Positions 36,234 to 45,145 of a stretch of DNA of 64,000 nucleotides are shown here, in pieces. Within the stretch, counting starts at the first letter, position 1. Every line of letters begins with the position of its first letter. Origin of the DNA: Smaragdicoccus niigatensis DSM 44881 = NBRC 103563 (GTDB lineage Bacteria; Actinomycetota; Actinomycetes; Mycobacteriales; Mycobacteriaceae); assembly GCF_000380645.1 (NCBI RefSeq), contig NZ_AQXZ01000010.1, forward strand, positions 87,111-151,110, in the 5' to 3' direction. The position numbers and the translations under genes are program-made. Below the pieces are notes generated by a model. That model did no database searches and was not told the origin of the DNA. It worked only from the letters and a program-made list of their open reading frames with translations.

Positions 36234-36605
36234 GGAAAACCACCCTCAGGTCTCGTGGTAGGAGTGCACTCACAAACGTCGAAGCAAGCGGGCTTCGAAG
36301 CGCCAGTTGGGTGTTGTCCTACGGAAGGGCAGTCGGAACGCGCCACGCTGCGTCGTTCGGTCTGCCGGAAGTTGCGAACCCAGGGAAACCGTAATGTCCC
36401 ATTCGGTCTGTTTCTGGTGACACGCCGGTCGCGGGAGGTATCGGGGTTGTGAACGATGGGACGAACGTCCCTAGTGGCGGCCCGGTAGGTTGCTCAGACT
36501 TGACCCTGTGCAGGTTTGAAAAAATTCGCTAAGTTGAGTGGAACAGACTCAACCTTTGATGCGTTGTATCCATCGACAGATCGTTCACAACCAGTGAGGT
36601 GACCT
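36234..36605. other. Divergent clpB control region
   Basis: This 372-base gap between the divergent GT4 and clpB genes has no credible ORF. It holds the HAIR operator at 36533-36553. A 13-bp perfect inverted repeat (GGTTGTGAACGAT at 36445-36457, its complement at 36580-36592) brackets that operator and part of the leader. TTGACC at 36500 may be a -35 element, but no good -10 was found. Confidence 0.6.
36533..36553. promoter_or_regulatory. HspR operator (HAIR) upstream of clpB
   Basis: GTTGAGT (36533-36539), a 7-base spacer and ACTCAAC (36547-36553) form a perfect inverted repeat that differs from the consensus CTTGAGT-N7-ACTCAAG only at the outermost pair. It is the best HAIR in the window and lies 53 bases before the clpB start. 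HspR control of clpB is known in actinobacteria. Confidence 0.9.
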
Positions 36606-39149
36606 TTGGACACGTTCAACCCCACCACGAAGGCTCAGGCTGCGCTGTCGGCTGCGTTGCAGGCCGCGAGCTCGGCTGGCAATCCGGACATTCAGCCTGC
36701 CCACCTGTTGGTGGCGTTGCTCGATCAGTCCGACGGCATCGCCGGGCCGCTCCTGCAGGCCGTCCAGGTCGACCCGAGCCGGATTCGGGCCGAGGCGCAG
36801 AAGCTTCTCGACCGACTCCCGCGCGCCAGCGGATCGCACAGTCAGCCACAGCTCTCGCGCGAGACGCTCAACGCCATCACCGCAGCGCAGAAGCTCGCCA
36901 CCGAGCTCGACGACGAGTACGTCTCGACCGAGCACCTGCTCTTCGGGCTCGCCAACGGCGACTCCGAAGTGGCCAAATTACTGGCCGGCAGCGGCGCGAC
37001 GCCGAAAGCCCTGAAAGAAGCATTCAAAGCCGTACGAGGAAGTTCACGAGTGACCAGCGCAGATCCCGAAGGCACCTACAAGGCGCTCGAGAAGTACTCG
37101 ACCGATCTCACGGCCGCGGCCCGGAGCGGCAAGCTCGACCCGGTCATCGGGCGCGACACCGAGATCCGTCGCGTCATTCAGGTGCTGAGCCGCCGGACCA
37201 AGAACAACCCGGTCCTCATCGGTGAGCCCGGCGTCGGTAAGACGGCGATTGTGGAAGGTCTCGCGCAGCGAGTTATCGCTGGCGACGTCCCCGAATCGCT
37301 GCGGGACAAGAAGGTCATCTCGCTCGACCTCGGCTCGATGGTCGCCGGTGCGAAGTATCGCGGTGAGTTCGAGGAGCGGCTCAAGGCCGTCCTCGGCGAG
37401 ATCAAGAAGAGCGAGGGTGAGGTCATCACCTTCATCGACGAGCTCCACACGATCGTCGGTGCGGGCGCGACCGGTGAGTCCGCCATGGACGCCGGCAACA
37501 TGATCAAGCCGATGCTCGCCCGCGGTGAACTGCGGCTCGTCGGTGCCACGACCCTCGACGAGTACCGCCAGCACATCGAGAAGGACCCGGCTCTCGAGCG
37601 CCGCTTCCAGCAGGTCTTCGTCGGCGAGCCGTCGGTCGACGACACGATCGGCATTCTGCGTGGACTCAAGGAGCGGTACGAGGTGCACCACGGTGTGCGC
37701 ATCACCGACTCGGCTCTCGTGGCAGCCGCCACGTTGAGCGACCGCTACATCACGTCCCGCTTCCTGCCAGACAAGGCGATCGACCTCGTTGACGAGGCGG
37801 CGTCGCGTCTGCGCATGGAGATCGACTCGCGGCCGGTCGAGGTCGACGAAGTCGAGCGTGCGGTCCGTCGCCTCGAGATCGAGGAGATGGCCCTGGCCAA
37901 GGAGTCGGACGAGGCGTCGAAGCAGCGGCTGTCGAAGCTGCGAAGCGAACTCGCCGACCAGAAGGAGAAGCTGAGCCAGCTCAACGCCCGGTGGCAGAAC
38001 GAGAAGGGCGCGATCGACCAGGTTCGTGTCCTGAAAGAGCAGCTCGAGAACCTCAAGGGCGAGTCGGATCGGGCGGAACGCGACGGCGACCTCGGCAAGG
38101 CGGCCGAGCTTCGCTATGGCCGAATCCCGAAGTTGGAGAAGGAGCTTGCCGCCCTGACGGCCGAGACCAAGCACGATGTCATGCTCAAGGAGGAGGTCAG
38201 TCCCGATGACGTGGCTGACGTCGTCGCCGCTTGGACCGGTATCCCGGCGGGACGTCTCCTCGAGGGCGAGACCGAGAAACTCCTTCGCATGGAGGAGGAA
38301 CTCGGCAAGCGTGTCATTGGTCAGAAGAACGCCATCGAAGCGGTGTCAGATGCGGTTCGACGGGCGCGCGCCGGCGTCGCCGACCCCAACCGTCCGACCG
38401 GTTCATTCCTGTTCGTCGGTCCGACCGGTGTCGGTAAGACCGAGCTTGCGAAGTCGCTGGCGGACTTCCTGTTCGACGACGACCGCGCGATGGTCCGCAT
38501 CGACATGAGTGAGTACAGCGAGAAGCACTCGGTGGCACGGCTCGTCGGTGCCCCTCCGGGATATGTCGGGTATGACCAGGGCGGTCAGCTGACCGAAGCC
38601 GTTCGGCGCCGCCCGTACACGGTGGTGCTGTTCGACGAGGTCGAGAAGGCGCACCCGGACGTGTTCGACATCCTGCTCGCGGTGCTCGACGACGGTCGAC
38701 TGACCGACGGCCAGGGCCGGACCGTGGACTTCCGCAACACGATCCTGATCCTGACGTCGAACCTCGGAGCCGGTGGCGACAAGGACTTTGTGATGGATGC
38801 CGTCCGCCGCGCGTTCAAGCCCGAGTTCCTCAACCGACTCGACGACGTCATCATGTTCAGCCATCTGAGTGAAGACGAACTCGAGCAGATCGTCGACATC
38901 CAGATCGCGCAGCTCGCGAAGCGGCTGCAGGCGCGTCGTCTGACGCTGGACGTCACGCCGTCGGCTCGCTTCTGGCTGGCGGTTCGCGGATACGACCAGG
39001 TCTACGGTGCGCGTCCGCTGCGCCGGTTGGTGCAGCACGCGATCGGTGACCAGTTGGCGAAGAAGCTGCTCGCCGGTGAGATCCGCGACGGTCAGACCGT
39101 CAAGGTCACGGTGAGCCCGGACGCCGACGCGCTGGTGCTCGAGGGCTGA
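36606..39149 (+). CDS. clpB: Disaggregase ClpB (Hsp104 family)
   Basis: 847 residues from a TTG start (GAGGTG upstream; [20 protein letters not shown] matches the known ClpB N-terminus). It has a double Clp N domain, then AAA1 with Walker A GEPGVGKT and Walker B FIDELHT. A long coiled-coil middle domain (about 400-520) follows, then AAA2 with [19 protein letters not shown] and the sensor region [11 protein letters not shown]. It works with DnaK to dissolve protein aggregates. It is a single gene with its own HAIR and a terminator, set 17 kb from hspR. Confidence 0.98.
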   Translation: MDTFNPTTKAQAALSAALQAASSAGNPDIQPAHLLVALLDQSDGIAGPLLQAVQVDPSRIRAEAQKLLDRLPRASGSHSQPQLSRETLNAITAAQKLATELDDEYVSTEHLLFGLANGDSEVAKLLAGSGATPKALKEAFKAVRGSSRVTSADPEGTYKALEKYSTDLTAAARSGKLDPVIGRDTEIRRVIQVLSRRTKNNPVLIGEPGVGKTAIVEGLAQRVIAGDVPESLRDKKVISLDLGSMVAGAKYRGEFEERLKAVLGEIKKSEGEVITFIDELHTIVGAGATGESAMDAGNMIKPMLARGELRLVGATTLDEYRQHIEKDPALERRFQQVFVGEPSVDDTIGILRGLKERYEVHHGVRITDSALVAAATLSDRYITSRFLPDKAIDLVDEAASRLRMEIDSRPVEVDEVERAVRRLEIEEMALAKESDEASKQRLSKLRSELADQKEKLSQLNARWQNEKGAIDQVRVLKEQLENLKGESDRAERDGDLGKAAELRYGRIPKLEKELAALTAETKHDVMLKEEVSPDDVADVVAAWTGIPAGRLLEGETEKLLRMEEELGKRVIGQKNAIEAVSDAVRRARAGVADPNRPTGSFLFVGPTGVGKTELAKSLADFLFDDDRAMVRIDMSEYSEKHSVARLVGAPPGYVGYDQGGQLTEAVRRRPYTVVLFDEVEKAHPDVFDILLAVLDDGRLTDGQGRTVDFRNTILILTSNLGAGGDKDFVMDAVRRAFKPEFLNRLDDVIMFSHLSEDELEQIVDIQIAQLAKRLQARRLTLDVTPSARFWLAVRGYDQVYGARPLRRLVQHAIGDQLAKKLLAGEIRDGQTVKVTVSPDADALVLEG

Positions 39150-39157
39150 TTCAACGA

Positions 39158-39198
39158 GCGGGACGCCAGGGTTTGCAAAACGAACCTTGGCGTCCCGC
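39158..39198 (+). terminator. clpB transcription terminator hairpin
   Basis: A stem of 16 bases (39158-39173 with 39183-39198; arm GCGGGACGCCAGGGTT, one G-U pair) has a 9-base loop and starts 8 bases after the clpB stop. The T-tract after it is short, as is common in high-GC actinobacteria. Confidence 0.7.
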
Positions 39199-39221
39199 TT
39201 CGCGTCTCAACCGGCCTTACG

Positions 39222-40448
39222 ATGGCGACGCCATTGACCGCGCCAAGGTTCGGAGACGCCGTGCGATACGAATTCTCTGCGTCGCCACAGGTGCGCGCGC
39301 TCATTGATTCCCTGGGTCGCACGGAGGATGTCAGGTTCTCGCCGTCGAACAGCCGGCTCGCCGTGGCCGCGCACAACGTGCGCGCGATTGCGGTATTCGA
39401 GATCGAGCTAGGCGAGGTCATCGAGCTGCGCGACGGCGTTCTGATCACCTGCGACAGCCTGAAGATGCCACACGGTGTCGACTTCCTCGATGAGGACCGA
39501 CTCATCGTCGCGGATCGCCAGAACGACCTCATCATCGTGCCGATTCCGAGCGGTGAATGGGCCGGCACGACGCAACACGTCGAACCTCTCGGGTCGATCG
39601 ACACGTTGAACGGAGAAGTCGGAGTTCCGAGTTCGGTGACCGTGCTCCGAAAAGGCGGAGTACCGCTCGACGTTCTGGTGTGCGACAACAGCCGTAACTC
39701 GGTGATCCGGTGCGACCTCGACCCGGTCAGTCCGACGGCGCCCGAGATCTTCCTCAAGAAGTGGTTCGACATCCCGGATGGGGTCGCGGTGTCGCCGAAT
39801 TCGGACTGGATCGCGGTCAGCAACCACGAGCATCATGATGTGCTGTTGTTCCGGAACGATGTGCAGCTGCGCAAAGACTCCGAGCCCACCGGGATCGCGG
39901 GGTCGGTGAACTACCCGCACGGCCTTCGATTCACCGCGGACAACCGATTCTTGCTGGTCGCTGATGCCGGCGCACCGTATGTGCACGTCTATCGAACAGG
40001 CAGCACGTGGGTCGGAATGCGGCAGCCGGCGTCGTCGGTACGGGTCCTCAGTGATGATCTCTTCCACGCGGGCCGCGCCAACCCGATGGAGGGTGGCCCG
40101 AAGGGAATGGACATCAGCAACGACGGAACCGTGATGGTCACGACATGCGAGATGCAGCCGTTGGCATTTGACGACCTCCGCGCGATTCTTCAAACAGCAT
40201 TGTCGTCCGTCGACGAACCTCGCGACATCGGACCCGAGCTCGCGAGGATCGAGCACGTGCAGCGACTTCGCTCTTGGCTCACGCACGCGCAGGCGATTTC
40301 GGGCGTGCATCAGGCTCGGGCCGCGACGGCCGAAGCTGTGGCCAGCGCGACGCGCGCAACGCTCGATGAGGTGCTGACCAGCCGATCCTGGCGGATCACG
40401 GCTCCGCTGCGGGCCATGGCGACGCTGGGTCGGCGTCGGGAGGTCTAG
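39222..40448 (+). CDS. Beta-propeller protein with a GT-type C-terminal tail
   Basis: 408 residues, ATG start close after the clpB terminator. Repeated blades such as DVRFSPSNSRLAVAAHN, GVDFLDEDRLIVADRQ, GVAVSPNSDWIAVSNHEHHD and GLRFTADNRFLLVADAGAPY indicate an NHL/lactonase-like propeller of about seven blades. The last 80 residues are helical and end in SRSWRITAPLRAMATLGRR, a tail often found at the end of surface-polysaccharide glycosyltransferases. No signal peptide is seen, so it is likely cytoplasmic. Its stop overlaps that of the convergent GT4 gene (CTAG). Function unknown; context suggests glycan assembly. Confidence 0.75.
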   Translation: MATPLTAPRFGDAVRYEFSASPQVRALIDSLGRTEDVRFSPSNSRLAVAAHNVRAIAVFEIELGEVIELRDGVLITCDSLKMPHGVDFLDEDRLIVADRQNDLIIVPIPSGEWAGTTQHVEPLGSIDTLNGEVGVPSSVTVLRKGGVPLDVLVCDNSRNSVIRCDLDPVSPTAPEIFLKKWFDIPDGVAVSPNSDWIAVSNHEHHDVLLFRNDVQLRKDSEPTGIAGSVNYPHGLRFTADNRFLLVADAGAPYVHVYRTGSTWVGMRQPASSVRVLSDDLFHAGRANPMEGGPKGMDISNDGTVMVTTCEMQPLAFDDLRAILQTALSSVDEPRDIGPELARIEHVQRLRSWLTHAQAISGVHQARAATAEAVASATRATLDEVLTSRSWRITAPLRAMATLGRRREV

Positions 40449-42082
40449 GTCACGCGCCGTTGCACGGCTGACCAACGCCGCTGCGTGGGGCGCTCGGTAG
40501 CGAGTCCCGCGCTGCGTTCCGGCCGGGCGCCGATTCGCCGAATCAGCGCCGACTGGACGGTGGGTATCTCTCCGTCGTACGCGCCGGCGTCGATGCGCAG
40601 CGCTTTCGTGGCGGTCGGTAGGTAGAAGCTCACGACGATCGTCGAGTCGCTTTCGCGCCACGTCACAATCGTTTGCGCCTCCGGTTCGAGATGACCGTTG
40701 CCGCTGTCCGGGTACAGCCGCACGTGGTCCCAGCGGCCGGTCGTCGGCCCGATGCGCAGGCAGAGGTCGTACTCGCCGGCCGGGAGGGGAGCGTCGCGGT
40801 CCGGGCGAACCGCAAACGAGGCGTCGTGGAGCGGGACGAACTCGGCCGCGACTCCGTGGAGCCAGTGGACCAGTTCGATCCTCGGCAACCGACCCTTCTG
40901 CGGTAACGGGTGCCGAAGCCGCGTGCCGTCCTCGCGTACGAAATCGCCGATGGTCTCGAGGCGGGCGGCGATCTGTTTGCCGACAACGTGCCGATTGTGG
41001 TGGTTCCGCATGTATTCGGCGGCCGCGCGCCCCTTATGTCGGGCTTCCTCCGGGTTCTCGTAGATGCGTCGGATCACGCGCGCCGCGGCGTCCGTGTCGG
41101 CCTCGGCCCAGACGTTGCCCTTGCGGTACACCGCTTCGTCTTCACCGATGGGCGCCAACCGATACGGAATCGGGTAGGAGGTCTCGTTGCTCATGTACTC
41201 GGCGTTTGCCGAGTATGCGGTTGCCACCGTCGGTCGGCCCATCGCCATCGCTTCGGCGATGGTCAGTCCGAAGCCTTCCGAGCGATGCAACGACACATAG
41301 GCGTCGGCGGTCCCGATGAGCGAATGCATCTCATCGCGCGACAGGTAGCCCTCGATCAGGACACCGTTGACGTCTGCCATCTCCTGGCGGAGGCGGGCCG
41401 CGTCGGACGGGTAGGTGTCCAGGTTGTTGACCTTGATGACAAGGTGCGCTGTGCGGCCTCGCTCGTGCTTGTCGAAGGCAGCGGTGAAGGCGCGGATCAC
41501 CGCCCACGGGTTCTTGCGGGCGACGACACTGTTCGCGTCGAAGGCGAACAGGACCAGGAATGACATCTCGGGTAGTCCGAGGCGTTGCCGGATCGCGGGG
41601 TCCGGGGTGGGCACTTCGAGCGGGACCGGAACTGTGGTGACCGGAATCGGAGACTTTCGGGCGATGGCCTCGCGGACGAACTCACTGAAGACCCAGATCT
41701 CGTCGTAGACCTCGAATGCCGCCGACCATTCGTCGGGGAATTCGTCGAGTTCCCACGCCCAGTAGCCGATGTTGTAGCGACCGGCGTAGACGCCCGGGCC
41801 CAGGATCGCTTCGAGGATGTTCGTGACGTTGGCGTTGGCCTGAAACACGTTGATGTCGAACGGTATGCCACGCGCATACCGTTCGATCGCACCGTGATCC
41901 GCTCGGGCGGGGTCGTAGAAACTGATCGGCAGGGTGGCGACGGGATAGCCGACCGCACTCAGCGATTCGAGAACGCCTCGTGCGATCTGGCCCTGGCCGC
42001 TTTCGGATGCGACCTGTCCGATGACGTTGATCCCCGACCGCCGCCGTCTCGGAAAGAGTTGAGCCACACTGGCACGGTACAA
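40445..42082 (-). CDS. Family 4 glycosyltransferase
   Basis: Up to 545 residues; the first codon is uncertain (TTG at 42082, or GTG at 42067; neither has a strong site). GINVIGQVASESGQGQIARG marks the N-terminal lobe and WELDEFPDEWSAAFEVYDEI the acceptor region. YVSLHRSEGFGLTIAEAMAM with GRPTVATAYSANAEYM is the GT4 EX7E catalytic/donor site. A C-terminal beta-rich extension of about 150 residues (from IELVHWLHGVAAEFVPLHDA onward) looks like a carbohydrate-binding or accessory module. It begins 3 bases after the stop of the secreted repeat-protein gene, suggesting one transcript. Confidence 0.88.
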   Translation of the reverse strand: MYRASVAQLFPRRRRSGINVIGQVASESGQGQIARGVLESLSAVGYPVATLPISFYDPARADHGAIERYARGIPFDINVFQANANVTNILEAILGPGVYAGRYNIGYWAWELDEFPDEWSAAFEVYDEIWVFSEFVREAIARKSPIPVTTVPVPLEVPTPDPAIRQRLGLPEMSFLVLFAFDANSVVARKNPWAVIRAFTAAFDKHERGRTAHLVIKVNNLDTYPSDAARLRQEMADVNGVLIEGYLSRDEMHSLIGTADAYVSLHRSEGFGLTIAEAMAMGRPTVATAYSANAEYMSNETSYPIPYRLAPIGEDEAVYRKGNVWAEADTDAAARVIRRIYENPEEARHKGRAAAEYMRNHHNRHVVGKQIAARLETIGDFVREDGTRLRHPLPQKGRLPRIELVHWLHGVAAEFVPLHDASFAVRPDRDAPLPAGEYDLCLRIGPTTGRWDHVRLYPDSGNGHLEPEAQTIVTWRESDSTIVVSFYLPTATKALRIDAGAYDGEIPTVQSALIRRIGARPERSAGLATERPTQRRWSAVQRRVT

Positions 42083-42085
42083 CGC

Positions 42086-42733
42086 TCAGCTGACGTAGCG
42101 ACTCTGTGCTTGAGCGTTGTCGTCGAGCACCTGGTCCCGGAATTCCGGTGTCACACAGATGGAATCGCCGTCGAAGGCCTGACGCCACACGTAGCCGTCC
42201 TCGCAGGTCTCAGTCCCGTAGGCCACCGCACGGTGCGCCGTCGGGTCGGCGTTCTGGCCGAGGATCGTCGAGCGGAAGTCAGGCGTGACGCAGATGGCGT
42301 CGCCGTCGAATCCTTCGCGCCAGACGTAGCCGCTTTCACAGGTCAGGCTGTCGGCCGAGACCCGGTGCGCCGTCGGGTCGGCGTTCTGTCCGAGAACAAG
42401 AGTGCGGAAGTCCGGCGTCACGCAGGTGGTGTCCCCTTCGCGCGTCTCGCGCCAGACGTAGCCGGTCTCGCAGGTATCGGCGCCGTAAGCCGGATTGACC
42501 TTATGCGCGTCCGGGGTCAGGTTCTGCGTCTTGACCGTCTCGCGCATGTCGGGAGTCACACAGACCACGTCCGATTCGCGGGCTTCGCGCCAGACGTAGC
42601 CCTGAATACAGGTCAGGGAATCGGCGGAGCCGATGGCTGCAGTGCCGAGCAGTCCGAGTGCGGAAGCGGAGGCGAAGCCTGCAGTGACGGCCACCATCGT
42701 GGCTTTGGCGAAGAAGTTCTTTGACCCGGACAT
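42086..42733 (-). CDS. Secreted protein with four CxxGYVWRE...CVTP repeats
   Basis: 215 residues with GAAAGGA upstream of the ATG. A signal peptide (ATMVAVTAGFASASALGLLG) ends near residue 36. The mature part is four tandem repeats of about 42 residues, each with two Cys: CIQGYVWREARESDVVCVTP, CETGYVWRETREGDTTCVTP, CESGYVWREGFDGDAICVTP, CEDGYVWRQAFDGDSICVTP. Each ends in an Asn/Asp-rich linker such as FRTLVLGQNADPTAHRVSAD. The eight cysteines probably pair within repeats. I recall similar GYVWRE/CVTP repeats in other actinobacterial exported proteins, without a known role. It precedes a GT4 gene by three bases. Confidence 0.8.
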   Translation of the reverse strand: MSGSKNFFAKATMVAVTAGFASASALGLLGTAAIGSADSLTCIQGYVWREARESDVVCVTPDMRETVKTQNLTPDAHKVNPAYGADTCETGYVWRETREGDTTCVTPDFRTLVLGQNADPTAHRVSADSLTCESGYVWREGFDGDAICVTPDFRSTILGQNADPTAHRAVAYGTETCEDGYVWRQAFDGDSICVTPEFRDQVLDDNAQAQSRYVS

Positions 42734-43138
42734 GACGTAGGTCCTTTCTGGAAAACAGCTGGTGGTTATGCGTTTTTATGGACGCCTTACTCACTCAATG
42801 CTGAACCTCGAAACGGACATTTGTTAGCCACCCAAGGGGTGGTCCTGGGCGACCCTGGCGCGCTTACCAGCTGCCGGCGCCCGGGCCAGGACTACTCGTC
42901 GGCCACCGCTAATAGCGACAACCAGCGACTGAGCGACAGCGTGAAACCGGGCCGGGCGGACAGCTCCATAATCCGCCGGGCTCGTGGTCGACGGTTCGGT
43001 GCTCCACCAGCGTTCTCATCGAAATCCTGACGTGAGCTCGTCGGGAGAGCACCGAATCGTTTGGAGCGCGCATCGTGGGACCGCAGTTGGCTGTCGCTCA
43101 GTCGCTCGGTGTCGCTAAGAGTGGTCGACGAACAGCCC
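42734..43138. other. Intergenic region with large palindrome
   Basis: This 405-base gap between the minus-strand DUF2207 and secreted-repeat genes has one open frame (98 codons, minus strand) without domain features or a good start. The stretch 42896-43135 is an imperfect palindrome described separately. The segment 42734-42800 holds the ribosome site and probably the promoter of the secreted-repeat gene. Confidence 0.6.
42896..43135. repeat. Nested inverted repeat, MITE-like element
   Basis: Outer arms are about 42 bases long with a perfect 17-bp core (AGCGACTGAGCGACAGC at 42924-42940 and its complement at 43090-43106), extending with few mismatches to about 42896 and 43135. Inner arms at 42992-43004 and 43047-43059 match 12 of 13 bases. 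A 12-bp direct repeat TACCAGCTGCCG lies outside at 42875-42886 and 43140-43151. The right copy is part of the DUF2207 stop region. The structure is compatible with a small non-autonomous mobile element or a large RNA hairpin. Confidence 0.55.
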
Positions 43139-44917
43139 CTACCAGCTGCCGCCGCCTCCACCGCCGCCGCCTCCGCCCACGCTGCCACCTCCGCCGCCGC
43201 TGCTGCCCGAACTCGAGGGCGCGGTGCTCGCCGACCGAGCTGCGCTCGCGAAGGTGCTCATATAGACGATGTCCGAGACTCCGGACGTGCCGGCCGGGAT
43301 CTGCGCCGACTTCACGAGACGGTCCCAGTTCTCGACTTCATCGAGGGCGATGGCCCACGCGGTATAGAGCCGAAGCTCGTCGCGCGCAGCCGCTTCCTCG
43401 ACGTGCCGGGTCTCCGAGATCTGGAAGAACCGACGGAACCCTTCGGTGAGCTGCCGTTGCGAGAACCCTTTGGCGGTGCGCACTTCGAGCTCGCCGCGAT
43501 TTGCGATCGCGGCGAACGCGGCACCGAAGGCGAGTCCCAGGACGGCGCCCATGACACCAGTGACCACGGGATTCGATCGGAACAGGTTGATCGCGGCCAG
43601 CGCGCTCAGGATGACCACCGGGATCGCGACCCACGTGATGAGCGTCGATCTCCGTTTCGCGGTCTTGGCTGCCTCCGCATCCCACAGTCCACTGGTCTTC
43701 TTGAAGTTCTCGAGGTCGCCGGCGATCTGCTGCCAGCCCGCAGCGAACTCCTTGTCGTAGGAGGACAAGTCGATCGTGTGCCGACCCGTGAACATCGTGT
43801 GGAGCGGAGCCGGAGCTTGCGCCCAGCGGTCGTCCTTCGCGGTCCACCGCAGAGCTTTGCCGCCACTTTCGATCGCGAGCCAGCCGGTCATCGAGTAGTC
43901 CATGAGCCACGCGATCCGGTGCGAGTCGGTGACTTTCTCGCGCAGCACAACGCCGCCTTGGGCAGGCGTCAGATCGCGCGGCGGCACGAACTGAATGGTG
44001 ACCTGCTCTTCGGCGAGCTTGTCGTCGATGCGCCGCGTCTCCAGGCCGGGACCGCCGAACACCGAATCCACCGCACCGCCGCCACCGTGCCACGCCCAGT
44101 CGCGCCCGAGCCATCGCGAGTAGGCGGTCACCGGGAGCAATCCGGCGAGATAACCGAGGAGCGCGAGCGCGGCGAACGGGATCGCGCTGCGCAGGTACCA
44201 GTCGGAGTCGCCTGCTCCGAGCTGCGGTTCGGGCGGGAGCGCGGTCGGGGTCGCGGAACCGGAGGTGTTGGCGTACACCGTGATTCCCTGGTGTTCGCCG
44301 AGATCCTTCTCGTTGACCGTGAGAATCCGACCCTCGTGGCCGAAGGTCGAGCAAACGCTGTCCGAACCCGCGTCGCCGCTGACGCACCGCTCGCCGGTTG
44401 GATCGCCGGGCAGTTCGATCCGAGCCACCACGTCGTCGATCGGCACCGGCCAGTCGGTGCCCACGATGTCGAGCGCCATCTGCCCCGTCTCGAGGCCGGC
44501 GGTCGGCGGGAGACGGTACGAGATCTCGTACTGATGGCGTCCGGTGACCGTGACGTCGGGGGAGCCGATCTTGAGTTCGCCATGGATGGCGTCGTCGAGG
44601 TTGAGGTCGTCGGGTGCCGACGCCGAACGGACTGTGACGTCGGTGATGGTCGTCGGTCCCGCCTCCGGCCCGATCATGTAGCCAGGGAAGAACCGGAAGA
44701 TGCCGTGCTTGGAGTCGGCACCGAAGTCGTAGTCGATGATTTCCCGCACGAGCGTCGAGCCGTCGGGCTGAACCGCGGCGTCGACCTGATAGCGCGTGAT
44801 CCGTTCGCTCGCGCCGGCGATCACGATGACGATGACCAGTACCGCCAGCGCGATCGCGCCGACGACCGACGCGATCAGGATCCAGCGGCGACGGTTGCGG
44901 GTGGTGTTCTTATGCAA
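43139..44917 (-). CDS. DUF2207 membrane protein
   Basis: 592 residues; the only usable start is TTG at 44917, since an in-frame stop lies just upstream. The N-terminal helix (WILIASVVGAIALAVLVIVI) leads into an extracellular domain with DYDFGADSKHGIFRFFPGYM and YRLPPTAGLETGQM. Helices occur near 265-285 and 445-490, then a cytoplasmic C-terminal domain. The protein ends in a Ser/Gly tail with a run of about ten glycines before SW. This is the DUF2207 pattern found across actinobacteria; function unknown. Confidence 0.87.
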   Translation of the reverse strand: MHKNTTRNRRRWILIASVVGAIALAVLVIVIVIAGASERITRYQVDAAVQPDGSTLVREIIDYDFGADSKHGIFRFFPGYMIGPEAGPTTITDVTVRSASAPDDLNLDDAIHGELKIGSPDVTVTGRHQYEISYRLPPTAGLETGQMALDIVGTDWPVPIDDVVARIELPGDPTGERCVSGDAGSDSVCSTFGHEGRILTVNEKDLGEHQGITVYANTSGSATPTALPPEPQLGAGDSDWYLRSAIPFAALALLGYLAGLLPVTAYSRWLGRDWAWHGGGGAVDSVFGGPGLETRRIDDKLAEEQVTIQFVPPRDLTPAQGGVVLREKVTDSHRIAWLMDYSMTGWLAIESGGKALRWTAKDDRWAQAPAPLHTMFTGRHTIDLSSYDKEFAAGWQQIAGDLENFKKTSGLWDAEAAKTAKRRSTLITWVAIPVVILSALAAINLFRSNPVVTGVMGAVLGLAFGAAFAAIANRGELEVRTAKGFSQRQLTEGFRRFFQISETRHVEEAAARDELRLYTAWAIALDEVENWDRLVKSAQIPAGTSGVSDIVYMSTFASAARSASTAPSSSGSSGGGGGSVGGGGGGGGGGSW

Positions 44918-45145
44918 GGAATGTCCGACGGCTCACGCGAATGGGGGCCCGAGTCATGAATCAAGCGTAGGTACAGGGGGTTTCGGGCGGAACCCCTTCG
45001 CGACAATCCGCCCAAACCGCATGGGGGAGGTGTCATGCTCAGATCAAGCTCACAGCGGACGTGCGGGCTGTTCCATGGCCTGGTCGATAGGTTCCGATGA
45101 CGAGCTAGCGGCCCGTGGACGGGCTGGCGATCGGAGGTGCGGGCG

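Noticed and set aside
42892..43188. 98-codon minus-strand frame in the palindrome region
   Set aside because: It overlaps the 3' end of the DUF2207 gene and the inverted repeats; no domain and no convincing start.
45035..45100. 21-codon frame with GGGGGAGG upstream, ahead of the PAP2 gene
   Set aside because: It could be a leader peptide, but there is no attenuator hairpin, codon bias or family to support it.
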